NCBI GenBank assembly: GCA_017442155.1
Contig: JAFSAU010000026.1
Coordinates: forward strand, 1 to 59,736
DNA from: Clostridia bacterium
GTDB taxonomy: Bacteria > Bacillota > Clostridia > UMGS1883 > UMGS1540
DNA length: 59,736 bases
Direction of reading: 5' to 3'
The position numbers were made by a program, and so were the translations under genes. Below are positions 8,194 to 16,258 of this stretch, one piece after another; within the stretch, counting starts at the first letter, position 1, and every line of letters starts with the position of its first letter. Under the pieces are notes generated by a model that did not search any database, was not told the DNA's origin, and saw only the letters and a list, made by a program, of their open reading frames with translations.

Positions 8194-8844
8194 TTACTTG
8201 ATACGCTTAATCTCACTGCAGTTTGCCATAACTATCATTTTCATATCATCCTCTATACTCGCATCAGGATTTATGGCAACGTCAACCCTGCTACCTTTTC
8301 TGAAAGCTAACACATTTATATTATATTTTCTTCTCAGGTCAAGCTCTTTCAGCGTTTTTCCAATCCAATCGGGTTTTATATCCAGCTCCAGAATTGAAAT
8401 ATCTTCCGATATATCGGCAATATCAATGAAATCTGCACTCAGAATATTTTTGGCAAGACGCGTTCCCGCCTCTCTCTCCGGCAAAACCGTTTCGTCAGCT
8501 CCTATCTTTCGGAGAATACTGCATTGTGCCTCGTTTGCACATTTTACAACTACTCTCTTAACCCCTGCTTCCTTACAAAGCATTGTTGCCATGATGCTTC
8601 CTTCAAAGTTCTCCGCCATAGATATAACCACTACATCTACGTTTTGTATTCCAAGCTGTTTTATAACACCGGGCTCCGTTATATCTGCGCATTTACATAT
8701 AGGAATTTCCCCAACAACCTCATCCACGATTTTTCTGTCTTTGTCAACTGCAATCACAGCAGCACCATTATCCAGCAATTCTTTCACTACGGCTCTTCCG
8801 TATCTGCCAAGACCAAAAACTGCATAGCTTTTGTTTATGCTCAT
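8194..8844 (-). CDS. ktrA: Potassium channel regulatory NAD-binding subunit KtrA/TrkA
   Basis: The 216-residue protein has the Rossmann motif VFGLGRYGRAVVKEL at the N-terminus (RCK_N) followed by an RCK_C domain (ISILELDIKPDWIGKTLKELDL). This is the size of KtrA-type gating rings. The ATG at 8844 has AAGGAG 8 bases upstream; the TTG at 8850 is disfavoured. It begins 12 bases after ktrB. It is expected to bind nucleotide and gate the KtrB pore at the inner membrane face. Confidence 0.92.
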   Translation of the reverse strand: MSINKSYAVFGLGRYGRAVVKELLDNGAAVIAVDKDRKIVDEVVGEIPICKCADITEPGVIKQLGIQNVDVVVISMAENFEGSIMATMLCKEAGVKRVVVKCANEAQCSILRKIGADETVLPEREAGTRLAKNILSADFIDIADISEDISILELDIKPDWIGKTLKELDLRRKYNINVLAFRKGSRVDVAINPDASIEDDMKMIVMANCSEIKRIK

Positions 8845-8856
8845 ATTCAAATCTCC

Positions 8857-10206
8857 TTATCCTACATTTATTTCCTCAATAGGATTTGTAATTATATTTT
8901 CACTTTTTTTATTCACGCTAAATGCAAAAGCCAGTGAAATAGGGCCGACTCTGCCAAGATACATTGTGAAAATAATGATTGCCTTTCCTACGAAGCTTAA
9001 TGAACCTGTAAAATTTCGCGTAAGACCCACGGTTGCAGTGGCACTCACTGTTTCATATAGTATATCCAGAAAATCACCGCCCTCAAAAGCCAAAAGCAAT
9101 GCTGTAGAAGTCAAAACTATGAAAAGCGAAGTAACAAACACCGCAACTGCCTTCTTGAGTATCTCTGCAGAAATTTGCCGGTTAAAGACGTCCACTGTCC
9201 TTTTGTTGTTAATGACAGATACTGCACTTATAAGCAAAACAAACAAGGCTACGGTCTTTATTCCACCCGCCGTTCCGGTAGGCGAGCCGCCTATAAACAT
9301 CAGAAGAATGGACACGAACGCAGATGCCTGCGTGAGGTTTTCCTGCGGTATGGTGGCAAACCCCGCTGTTCTTGTAGTCACTGACTGAAAAAATGCGAGC
9401 ATACTCTTTTGCGGCACGGAATAACCTTGTAATGTGTTTGGATTATCATGCTCAAACAGAAAAAACAACAGGGCCCCTGAAAATAGCAGCACCATCGTAA
9501 CACAAAGCACAATTTTACTGTGCAAACTGAGAAAGCGTAGATGTCTACGATTTTTGCTTCTGCATATTTTTTCTAAATCAAACAGCACGATAAACCCTAT
9601 TCCTCCCAAAATAATGAGCAGCATTGTTGTTATGTTTACAATGGGATTTAACGCATAGTTACACAAACTATTTTCTGCAATAATGTCTATTCCTGCATTG
9701 CAGAAAGCGGAAACAGATGTAAAAACAGATATCCAGACTCCCTTTGCACCAAACGCAGGGATAAACACCGTCATATACGCCAGTGCACCCGCCAGCTCAA
9801 TTATCAGGGAAAGCGTTATCACCTTTTTAACAAACTTAACGATTCCGCCAAGCGTATTTAAATTAAACGATTCGCTGATAAGATTTCTGCCGGATAATCC
9901 TATTCTTCTGTGCAAAAGTATCATTAGTCCGGCACCCACGGTTATAACACCCAGCCCCCCGATTTGAATCAGAACAAGAATGACTGTCTGCCCGAAAACG
10001 CTCCAGGTTGTCACAGTAGGTAAAGTTACCAGCCCTGTAACACAGGTGGACGTAGTGGCAGTGAAAAGCGCATCCAGATATGGTACTGCCTTTCCATCCG
10101 CAGAGCTGCACGGCAGACTCAAAAGCACACTCCCCACAAGTATCACAAGGAAAAAAGCCGCCATAATCACATGTATAGATGATAATCGCTTTACTGTTTT
10201 TCTCAC
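8857..10206 (-). CDS. ktrB: Potassium uptake transporter KtrB/TrkH
   Basis: The 449-residue integral membrane protein contains the repeated pore-loop pattern of the Trk/Ktr superfamily: FTATTSTCVTGLVT, TSVSAFCNAGID, VTTRTAGFATIP and VSATATVGLT, each with the filter Gly. It starts at GTG (10204-10206) with CGGAGG 7 bases upstream. A consensus promoter with a 140-base leader precedes it. ktrA follows 12 bases downstream. Confidence 0.93.
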   Translation of the reverse strand: MRKTVKRLSSIHVIMAAFFLVILVGSVLLSLPCSSADGKAVPYLDALFTATTSTCVTGLVTLPTVTTWSVFGQTVILVLIQIGGLGVITVGAGLMILLHRRIGLSGRNLISESFNLNTLGGIVKFVKKVITLSLIIELAGALAYMTVFIPAFGAKGVWISVFTSVSAFCNAGIDIIAENSLCNYALNPIVNITTMLLIILGGIGFIVLFDLEKICRSKNRRHLRFLSLHSKIVLCVTMVLLFSGALLFFLFEHDNPNTLQGYSVPQKSMLAFFQSVTTRTAGFATIPQENLTQASAFVSILLMFIGGSPTGTAGGIKTVALFVLLISAVSVINNKRTVDVFNRQISAEILKKAVAVFVTSLFIVLTSTALLLAFEGGDFLDILYETVSATATVGLTRNFTGSLSFVGKAIIIFTMYLGRVGPISLAFAFSVNKKSENIITNPIEEINVG

Positions 10207-10347
10207 TTTAAAGCCTCCGATATTTTGTGCACTGATTTTTATCTTTCGCCAGGCTGAACTTCACTTACAAATTAAACTCCACCATCACAGACAACTTCGC
10301 TTATCCGCCGGGGTAAGTTTAGTCAATGCTTTCAACTTCGCTGAAAT
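10207..10347 (-). other. Leader of the ktrBA operon with repeats, unassigned
   Basis: The untranslated leader between the ktrB promoter and its GTG is about 140 bases. It contains three similar short elements (GCGAAGTTG twice, GTGAAGTTC once) and possible stems such as TTTCA/TGAAA around GCGAAGT and TAAACT/AGTTTA. It does not match the ydaO c-di-AMP riboswitch consensus as I know it, although K+ transporter leaders often carry that element. No terminator hairpin is visible. Confidence 0.4.
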
Positions 10348-10348
10348 T

Positions 10349-10377
10349 ATTATACCACAAACCTCACCGCTGTGCAA
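10349..10377 (-). promoter_or_regulatory. Promoter of ktrBA
   Basis: On the minus strand: -35 TTGCAC (10372-10377), 17-base spacer, -10 TATAAT (10349-10354). It separates the potassium genes from the upstream cobalamin-linked genes. Confidence 0.7.
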
Positions 10378-10402
10378 TCTTTTTCCGTTATCAGGAAAAT
10401 TT

Positions 10403-11125
10403 TCAACCACAGGTATAAGCAAATTCCACCTTATCCCCTGCCTTCAGGATATATTTTGAGCATCCTTTATTGGGAGAAATTCCGTTCACAGTATACACCC
10501 AACCCGAAAAACCGCCGCAGTCACGTTCGTACAAATTGGATATGCCTTTAATATAGACACTGTTAAAAATGACATTGTTTTCATAGTCCAGCGGTATATT
10601 TGCTTTTTCCATTTCGCGTTTTAACAAATCAAAGGCACTTTCACCCTCCGAAAACGGTACAGTCCTTTCCATGTATATTATTCCGTCTGCGGGGATGACA
10701 TCTATTTTCCCCGCTTTTAGCTCCGACAAATTACCAAGAACAGAATCACACCGGACCGATAGTTTGCACATTGGTGTTTGCGGAGAGGATTCCTCTGCCG
10801 CATCTTTAAATACTGTCTCTTCCGTTTCCGGTTGCTCCGTGTTTTCCGTGGATTTCCCCTCTGTTTCCGGCGTCTTTTCAGGCACTTCCTCTGCCTTTTG
10901 TTGTTCCTGGCTCTTGTCCGGGGGTGTGGATACGGGCGTTTCTGCCGCAGGTATCGCTGTTGTCGTTGCTTCTTCCACTTCCGGCAAAGACGCAGGCGTT
11001 ACCCCTCCCGTAGATACGGGAGGGGTAGGAGGTGTGGCGCAGGCACACCAAAATGTCATCACGGTAAGTATCCCCAATACACTAAGCAAAGCAAGCCAGA
11101 CTCTATATTTTTTTATAAATTGCAT
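10403..11125 (-). CDS. DUF4430 exported protein
   Basis: The protein has 240 residues. An N-terminal hydrophobic segment ends in FWCACATPP, a possible but imperfect lipobox. A Pro/Thr/Glu-rich linker of about 80 residues follows, then a DUF4430 domain (GESAFDLLKREM ... GGFSGWVYTVNG ... GDKVEFAYTCG), which is closer to the standard bacterial DUF4430 than its two neighbours. It lies 111 bases after the SLH protein on the same strand, so it is probably under the same B12 riboswitch. The likely role is surface ligand binding; cobalamin is inferred. Confidence 0.82.
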   Translation of the reverse strand: MQFIKKYRVWLALLSVLGILTVMTFWCACATPPTPPVSTGGVTPASLPEVEEATTTAIPAAETPVSTPPDKSQEQQKAEEVPEKTPETEGKSTENTEQPETEETVFKDAAEESSPQTPMCKLSVRCDSVLGNLSELKAGKIDVIPADGIIYMERTVPFSEGESAFDLLKREMEKANIPLDYENNVIFNSVYIKGISNLYERDCGGFSGWVYTVNGISPNKGCSKYILKAGDKVEFAYTCG

Positions 11126-11236
11126 TTTTCTCCTCCGCTCATTTATCTGCTTTAGTGCAGTAAGACATGAACCCGATATGGTTTAAAAACATAAATTTAA
11201 CAAGTTTATGGCATATTGTGTTCGAGTCTTTCTGCA

Positions 11237-13783
11237 CTATTCCTGCACGTTTTCACAGTAACGCATCAGCATGGCCGCCATTTGTGCACGGGTGGCGTAC
11301 TTTTTCGGATGTAACATGTTATCTGCCTCTCCGTTAATAACACCGTTCTCCACTGCCCACTGCAAAGCGGAAACAGCATATTCCGAAACTGTTTCTGCGT
11401 CTGCGTAAGCCGAAAGCGACGTATTTCCAGGCATGTCTTCTTTTTTATATGCGGCATATCTGTACAGAATTGTCGCCGTCTGTTCCCGGCTGACATACAA
11501 ATCCGGAGCAAACTCCGTTTTACTCATTCCCTGCACGATGCCCTTTTCTGCAGCCCAGGCCACAGCCTGTGTATACCACGCCTCCGGTTTCACATCTTCA
11601 AATATATGTTCTGAAGGTACCTCTGCGGTATTTTCCATCCGGTAAATCACGCTGACCAGCATTGCTCTTGTCATTGTTCCGTCCGGCTCAAACCCCACCC
11701 CGGTACCCTGCATGAGTCCCTTTCGGTACACATACATTGCGGCTTCATAATACCAGTCATCCCCGGTCACATCAGAAAAAATGGGGGTTTTCTCTTCTTT
11801 TTCCTCCGTCTTTGCCTCTTTTTCGTCCTCGGGAACTGCCACCTCCGGCTCTTCTTCACTCTCTTTAGCTGCGTCCGGTTCCGGCTGCACATATACCATA
11901 CCGCCCCCGCCGCTATTGTTGTTTTTTCCGGCTGAGGCTTCTCTTTTCTTCAAAGAAACCGTTACTGTTTTCTGCATATGCTCTGCCGCTTCCTCATCGC
12001 TGATTATAAGCTTTCCGCTTTCCCGGCTGTATCCGGATTTCGTTACTTTATAGGTATAGCTCCCTTTGGAAAGGTCAAATTTATTCCCGGAAACTGCTGT
12101 CTCGCCCACTATGGTAACCACTGCATCTTCCGGTGTTACCACAAACTCTACCGGACAATTCTGTGCCCATGTGGCATGTGCCTCTTCCATAGGATTTTCC
12201 GAAAAATCGTACAACGCTTTTTCTTTTCCGGACTTCAGCAGTTGCCAGGCCAGCAGGCCTCTGAGACCCTGTTCCGTGGAAAAGCTGTTATCAGTCGGCA
12301 GGAATCCATCCTGTGTTTGCGCACACATGGTCATAAGCCCGTCAATCAGGCTGTTTCCATTCTTTTGCACCGTCTCCGCATCAATTCCAAGCGCGGAATA
12401 TCCGGCAATAACAAGCCCTGTCGAAGCGGCTGCACCCCAGGAATCCATCCAGCCGCCCTCTGTCTGTGCCTCTTCAATCAGCACACAGGTTTCGTCGATC
12501 ACTGCCGCAATTTCTGCATTCTTTTCATATTCCGGTGCCAATGCCAAAAGCATGGGAGCCGCCGCATCCGGACCATATTCCATGTTTTGCCAGCTTTCCT
12601 TTGAGGAGACCGCCGCATCCAACAGATATTCCATCTGTGCTCTTGTTGCATACCCTTCCCCCTGCCGTAACGCAAGAATAACATAGGGAAGTGTGTAGGC
12701 CCCGGTCACATCTTCAGCTTCCGCGTCCACCAAAGCTGTAAGCCTGCTGACAACATCTATCTGTTCCAGCTCTGCAGTATGTACCTTCCGGGCGTCGTAC
12801 CCGAGTGCACGGATGGCAAGGATTGCTTTTGCCAGGTCTCCCGGTGTCCTGGCCGTGTCGGCAAATGCAATCACTGCATCAAGGTATTCCTGTCTTTCGT
12901 CATCAGTCCAGAGGCTTTCGGAATAAAGCTCTTCATATACTGCCATGTCCAAAGTAAACCATAGCATATTCCCATCCGTCAGAACCCCGTTTTCAGCACA
13001 GCCCTGGACAATGGTATGGAGAACTGTGACCGGGTCATACGTCCGGACCGAAACAATGCACACCGGTGCTGTAATTGCCGGAACAGTCTGTTCGTTCAAT
13101 TCCTTTGTTTTGATTGCCGAAACGACATATGTGCCGCATGTATCAAAGGTAACTGCCGCTTTTCCTTCCGCATCCGTAAGGATTTCCGTCTCTTCGCCAT
13201 TCACTGTGATACGTGCTTCTGCACAGGGCGAAAAGAGCATATTCCATGAATCATCGTACCCACTCACTGCGTAAAGCACAAACTCTGTTTCTTCTCCGGC
13301 ATATACTTCTGCTTCTGCCGCATCAAACTTTGCATACGCCTCCGTATCGGGATACGTATTTTTATATATGCACAGGTCTATGCAGTCTGTATCTCTGACC
13401 GTGTGGGAAAGTCCGGATATTGTTTCCGTACCGCCGTTAATCTGGTAACCAAATTTACCGCTTTCATCGCCCCAGGCCTTTGTGACATACGACCCCCACT
13501 CCCCGTTACCGGCCGCATATCCTGCTTCCGCGCCACCTGGATAATATAGGGCGTGGGCTTCCGCAAACACATCATCCAGCGTGTAGTCCGCCTGCCCGCA
13601 AAGCTTTACAGGCAGCATTGCCGCCAATTCTCCGTCCTTGCTTTGAACAATTTCTCCATACATGCTTACGGTTATGTACACCGTAAGCTCGGTTTCCTCT
13701 GCAAACGCAGCACAATTACACCAGCCGCAAATCACAGCAATTACCAGCAAAAGTGCCAGCCCTCTTATTTTCATTGTCTTCAT
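11237..13783 (-). CDS. SLH-anchored intrinsic-factor-like protein (DUF4430 + alpha/alpha toroid)
   Basis: An 848-residue surface protein. Signal peptide 1-28; DUF4430 domain about 35-150 (GYQINGGTETISG); Ig-like segment about 150-245; helical repeats about 250-530 typical of the prenyltransferase/squalene-oxidase toroid (GGWMDSWGAAASTGLVIAG, FSTEQGLRGLLAWQLL); PEGA-like domain about 545-610; Glu-rich linker; three SLH repeats to the end (SDVTGDDWYYEAAMYVYRKG, FEDVKPEAWYTQA). Mammalian intrinsic factor and transcobalamin combine the same two modules, toroid and DUF4430-like beta domain, in reverse order. A cobalamin riboswitch precedes the gene. SLH repeats would hold it on the cell wall to capture B12. 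The start has AAAGGA 8 bases upstream. Confidence 0.85.
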   Translation of the reverse strand: MKTMKIRGLALLLVIAVICGWCNCAAFAEETELTVYITVSMYGEIVQSKDGELAAMLPVKLCGQADYTLDDVFAEAHALYYPGGAEAGYAAGNGEWGSYVTKAWGDESGKFGYQINGGTETISGLSHTVRDTDCIDLCIYKNTYPDTEAYAKFDAAEAEVYAGEETEFVLYAVSGYDDSWNMLFSPCAEARITVNGEETEILTDAEGKAAVTFDTCGTYVVSAIKTKELNEQTVPAITAPVCIVSVRTYDPVTVLHTIVQGCAENGVLTDGNMLWFTLDMAVYEELYSESLWTDDERQEYLDAVIAFADTARTPGDLAKAILAIRALGYDARKVHTAELEQIDVVSRLTALVDAEAEDVTGAYTLPYVILALRQGEGYATRAQMEYLLDAAVSSKESWQNMEYGPDAAAPMLLALAPEYEKNAEIAAVIDETCVLIEEAQTEGGWMDSWGAAASTGLVIAGYSALGIDAETVQKNGNSLIDGLMTMCAQTQDGFLPTDNSFSTEQGLRGLLAWQLLKSGKEKALYDFSENPMEEAHATWAQNCPVEFVVTPEDAVVTIVGETAVSGNKFDLSKGSYTYKVTKSGYSRESGKLIISDEEAAEHMQKTVTVSLKKREASAGKNNNSGGGGMVYVQPEPDAAKESEEEPEVAVPEDEKEAKTEEKEEKTPIFSDVTGDDWYYEAAMYVYRKGLMQGTGVGFEPDGTMTRAMLVSVIYRMENTAEVPSEHIFEDVKPEAWYTQAVAWAAEKGIVQGMSKTEFAPDLYVSREQTATILYRYAAYKKEDMPGNTSLSAYADAETVSEYAVSALQWAVENGVINGEADNMLHPKKYATRAQMAAMLMRYCENVQE

Positions 13784-13852
13784 TCTTCATTTCCTTTCTG
13801 CACGTAAATTTTTCTATTGTTTTATTTTCCTGCCCTCCCTTCCCGCAGACAA

Positions 13853-13894
13853 TAAAAAAACTGCGGTAATTTTTGCAACAAAAAATTACCACAG
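13853..13894 (-). terminator. Expression-platform terminator of the B12 riboswitch
   Basis: On the minus strand: a hairpin CTGTGGTAATTTTT / AAAAATTACCGCAG followed by seven T. It lies between the aptamer and the SLH gene, as expected for a transcription-attenuating riboswitch that stops expression when cobalamin is bound. Confidence 0.85.
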
Positions 13895-13962
13895 CAGCGT
13901 TTTCCTGTGATTATCACAATCGGCCGCGCACGCGCAGCCAGAACTGATATTCCTATGCAATT

Positions 13963-14185
13963 GCACGGACGGAATACCATCAAAGCAGGTCTTCTGACTC
14001 GTATCCTATAAGCACTTTGACTTGCGTATTTACGTCCTGCCTTCTCAGTTTCCCAATGACCGGCTTTCGCCGACGGGCGTTGACACATTCGGATACATAC
14101 AGCGACTGGTATCGTCCCGGATTCTCACCGGATTCCCTTTTCACCGACTATACCGCAGGGCGGCATACCCGACACTTTGTGTGAA
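13963..14185 (-). promoter_or_regulatory. Cobalamin (B12) riboswitch
   Basis: Minus-strand aptamer with the conserved core pieces: GGGAATCCGGTGAGAATCC, GCCGGTCATTGGGAA, CTGAGAAGGC and the B12 box AGTCAGAAGACCTGC (13985-13999). An intrinsic terminator follows at 13853-13894. It controls the SLH-DUF4430 gene and probably the second DUF4430 gene. Confidence 0.93.
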
Positions 14186-14200
14186 TATTTGTTTTTATAC

Positions 14201-14229
14201 AGTATAGCACACTTATCTCCTGAAGTCAA
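14201..14229 (-). promoter_or_regulatory. Promoter of the riboswitch transcript
   Basis: -35 TTGACT (14224-14229), 17-base spacer, -10 TATACT (14201-14206), immediately upstream of the riboswitch aptamer on the minus strand. Confidence 0.75.
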
Positions 14230-14257
14230 GACCAAAAAGAAGCACACCGCAAATAAA

Positions 14258-15130
14258 TTATTCCGGCAATTCTGCCATGTCTGCAGGAACGGAAGCCCTC
14301 ACCGTGCATATCTGCCGGGTCAGCGGATGTGTAAAGCGCAGGGTTTCGCAATGCAGGCGCGTGCGCTCCCCAATCTGCGGGGCCCCATATAAATCATCGC
14401 CGTAAATCGGCGTACCCATATGTCGCATATGCAGGCGGAGCTGATGTGTTCTTCCTGTCCCGGGGGTCAGCCGGACAAGGGCAAACCTCTCGTTTTCCCG
14501 CAATATTTCATATTCCGTAACAGCCTCTTTTCCATCGGGTGCTATGCAGCGGAGGATAGCACTTCCCTCCTGCCGGCGAATGGGTGCTGTTATCCGTCCC
14601 ATGCCGGGATTTGGTATGCCGCAGGTGACCGCAAGATACGCCTTTTGTATTCTGCCCTGCTTCATTTCTTCTGTTAAAATTGCAGCGGACAAAGGATTTT
14701 TCGCCACCAGCACCACGCCGGATGTATCCTTATCCAACCGGGTAATAGCCCGGAACGTAAAGTTCTGACTCCGGAAATAATACATGAGGCCGTTAGCCAA
14801 GGTATCGCCATGATGATTCTGCGACGGGTGCGTAGGCATATTCCGGGGTTTATTGACTGCAATCACGTCTTCATCCTCATAGAGAATTTCCAGAGGAATT
14901 TCCCGGGCTTCTATTTCTGACCGCCCGTCCCGGACAGTTATTTTTAAAACCTCTCCCTTTTGTACCCTTCGGGTTACAAACGCCGGCTCTTCCGACACCA
15001 GAATACCGTCCTTCTCCTTTTTCAGCTGACGCACAATCGCCGTCGAGGCCCGGAATTCGTTTCTAAGAATTTGCGCGACTGTCTTTCCATCCAGCCGGGC
15101 ACAGGCGGTTATACTGATTCTTCTATCCAT
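14258..15130 (-). CDS. RluA-family pseudouridine synthase
   Basis: The 290-residue protein contains the RluA motif AITRLDKDTSGVVLVAKN with catalytic Asp near residue 133, preceded by VNKPRNMPTHPS. An S4-like N-terminus is suggested by RLDGKTVAQILRNEF. GTGRTHQLRLHMRHMGTPIYGD is the conserved C-terminal block. It isomerises uridines in rRNA or tRNA; which site cannot be told. It lies just upstream of the B12 riboswitch promoter and ends before it. Confidence 0.92.
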   Translation of the reverse strand: MDRRISITACARLDGKTVAQILRNEFRASTAIVRQLKKEKDGILVSEEPAFVTRRVQKGEVLKITVRDGRSEIEAREIPLEILYEDEDVIAVNKPRNMPTHPSQNHHGDTLANGLMYYFRSQNFTFRAITRLDKDTSGVVLVAKNPLSAAILTEEMKQGRIQKAYLAVTCGIPNPGMGRITAPIRRQEGSAILRCIAPDGKEAVTEYEILRENERFALVRLTPGTGRTHQLRLHMRHMGTPIYGDDLYGAPQIGERTRLHCETLRFTHPLTRQICTVRASVPADMAELPE

Positions 15131-15166
15131 GCCTTCGTTTCCTTTTTTCTCTGCCTTAGCACCGTT

Positions 15167-16258
15167 TTACCACCGCACATCGTGCTTGGAGACATCCACA
15201 ATGAAGTCGTCTGTTTTTCCACAAAACTCCCGTATAAGCTTCTGATATGTTTCCATATGCACAGGCAGCTGCTTTGCGGATGGTGCAAGCAGAATATCCG
15301 CGACATCGTCCGTATGAAACGGACACTCTATCAAAGGCTTCAGAAACGATCCGAATTTGTATTCCGATGTGATAATTTTTTCCTCCGGTTTTTCCAGTTC
15401 ATCCTGTTTGAAAAATACGATTCTCGTCTCGTTTTCATTTTCAAAGGTTTTTGTTTTATATCTGGCGGCTAAAATCAGCATGTACAAGTCAATATCTGCT
15501 TTAAACCTGGTCTTTTCGCTGCTCTGGCCTTTGTTGTTTTCAAAAACGCAGATAAAGAAATCCTTTGACGGGCATTCCATCATTCTGCGACAATTTGGAA
15601 TTCCCTCTATATCTTCGCTGTACGCCATATATGCAATGGTCTTGATATAGCTTACAATAAATGAATCGATAAAGTAACGGAGATTTTCCCCTTCGTTATG
15701 CTGCACAACCGGCGTCCGAAGTTCAGCTCTTTCTGTCTTTCCATTGTAGGAATACACATAAAAGTCTGAAAAAGAATTTAACGTTAAATCTTCCAGCTTT
15801 GTGTCGGAATCAATATATTCCACCCTCGTTTTAACAAGAAAATCAGATGCATCCCGGCATAAACTACTGCTCATCGTATGGATTAGTCCATCACTGTCAA
15901 ATGCCAGCCGGATGCCGTCGCCGCCGTAATAATTCCACATCGGCAGGGAATCCGCTTCCCCCGTCAGGGAGAGCACATACAGCGGAATGGTTTTAAAAAG
16001 ATATTTCATGTACGCTACCGGAGGATATCTTCTGAGCACCTCTTCCACATAGCGGTGATTATCCTTATGATGTAAATATTCGGATAAATTTATGGTCCCC
16101 ATTTTCTCGTTGATATACTTTTCAACAATGTCAAAAAACACCTGACAGTCATGCGGGTCATTCATAAAATCCGACCGTGTCATCCGTATACATTTGTTTT
16201 TTATAATGGATTCAAATCCCCGTACACTTGTATAATGGTATAATTTTTCACCATTCAT
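15167..16258 (-). CDS. DUF2971-family protein
   Basis: The 363-residue cytosolic protein begins KLYHYTSVRGFESIIKNKCIRMTRSDFMNDPHD, with the YHYTS and NDP.D/E signature of DUF2971. SLPMWNYYGGDGIRLAFD matches the second conserved block. Family members are often found near mobile or defence genes, but the biochemical role is not established. Its ATG overlaps the stop of the upstream radical-SAM gene (ATGA at 16255-16258), so the two are translationally coupled. Confidence 0.8.
   Translation of the reverse strand: MNGEKLYHYTSVRGFESIIKNKCIRMTRSDFMNDPHDCQVFFDIVEKYINEKMGTINLSEYLHHKDNHRYVEEVLRRYPPVAYMKYLFKTIPLYVLSLTGEADSLPMWNYYGGDGIRLAFDSDGLIHTMSSSLCRDASDFLVKTRVEYIDSDTKLEDLTLNSFSDFYVYSYNGKTERAELRTPVVQHNEGENLRYFIDSFIVSYIKTIAYMAYSEDIEGIPNCRRMMECPSKDFFICVFENNKGQSSEKTRFKADIDLYMLILAARYKTKTFENENETRIVFFKQDELEKPEEKIITSEYKFGSFLKPLIECPFHTDDVADILLAPSAKQLPVHMETYQKLIREFCGKTDDFIVDVSKHDVRW

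Noticed and set aside
12066..12686. Long frames opposite to the SLH-DUF4430 gene and other large genes
   Set aside because: They are antisense shadows of genes with clear domains and have no supporting motifs.
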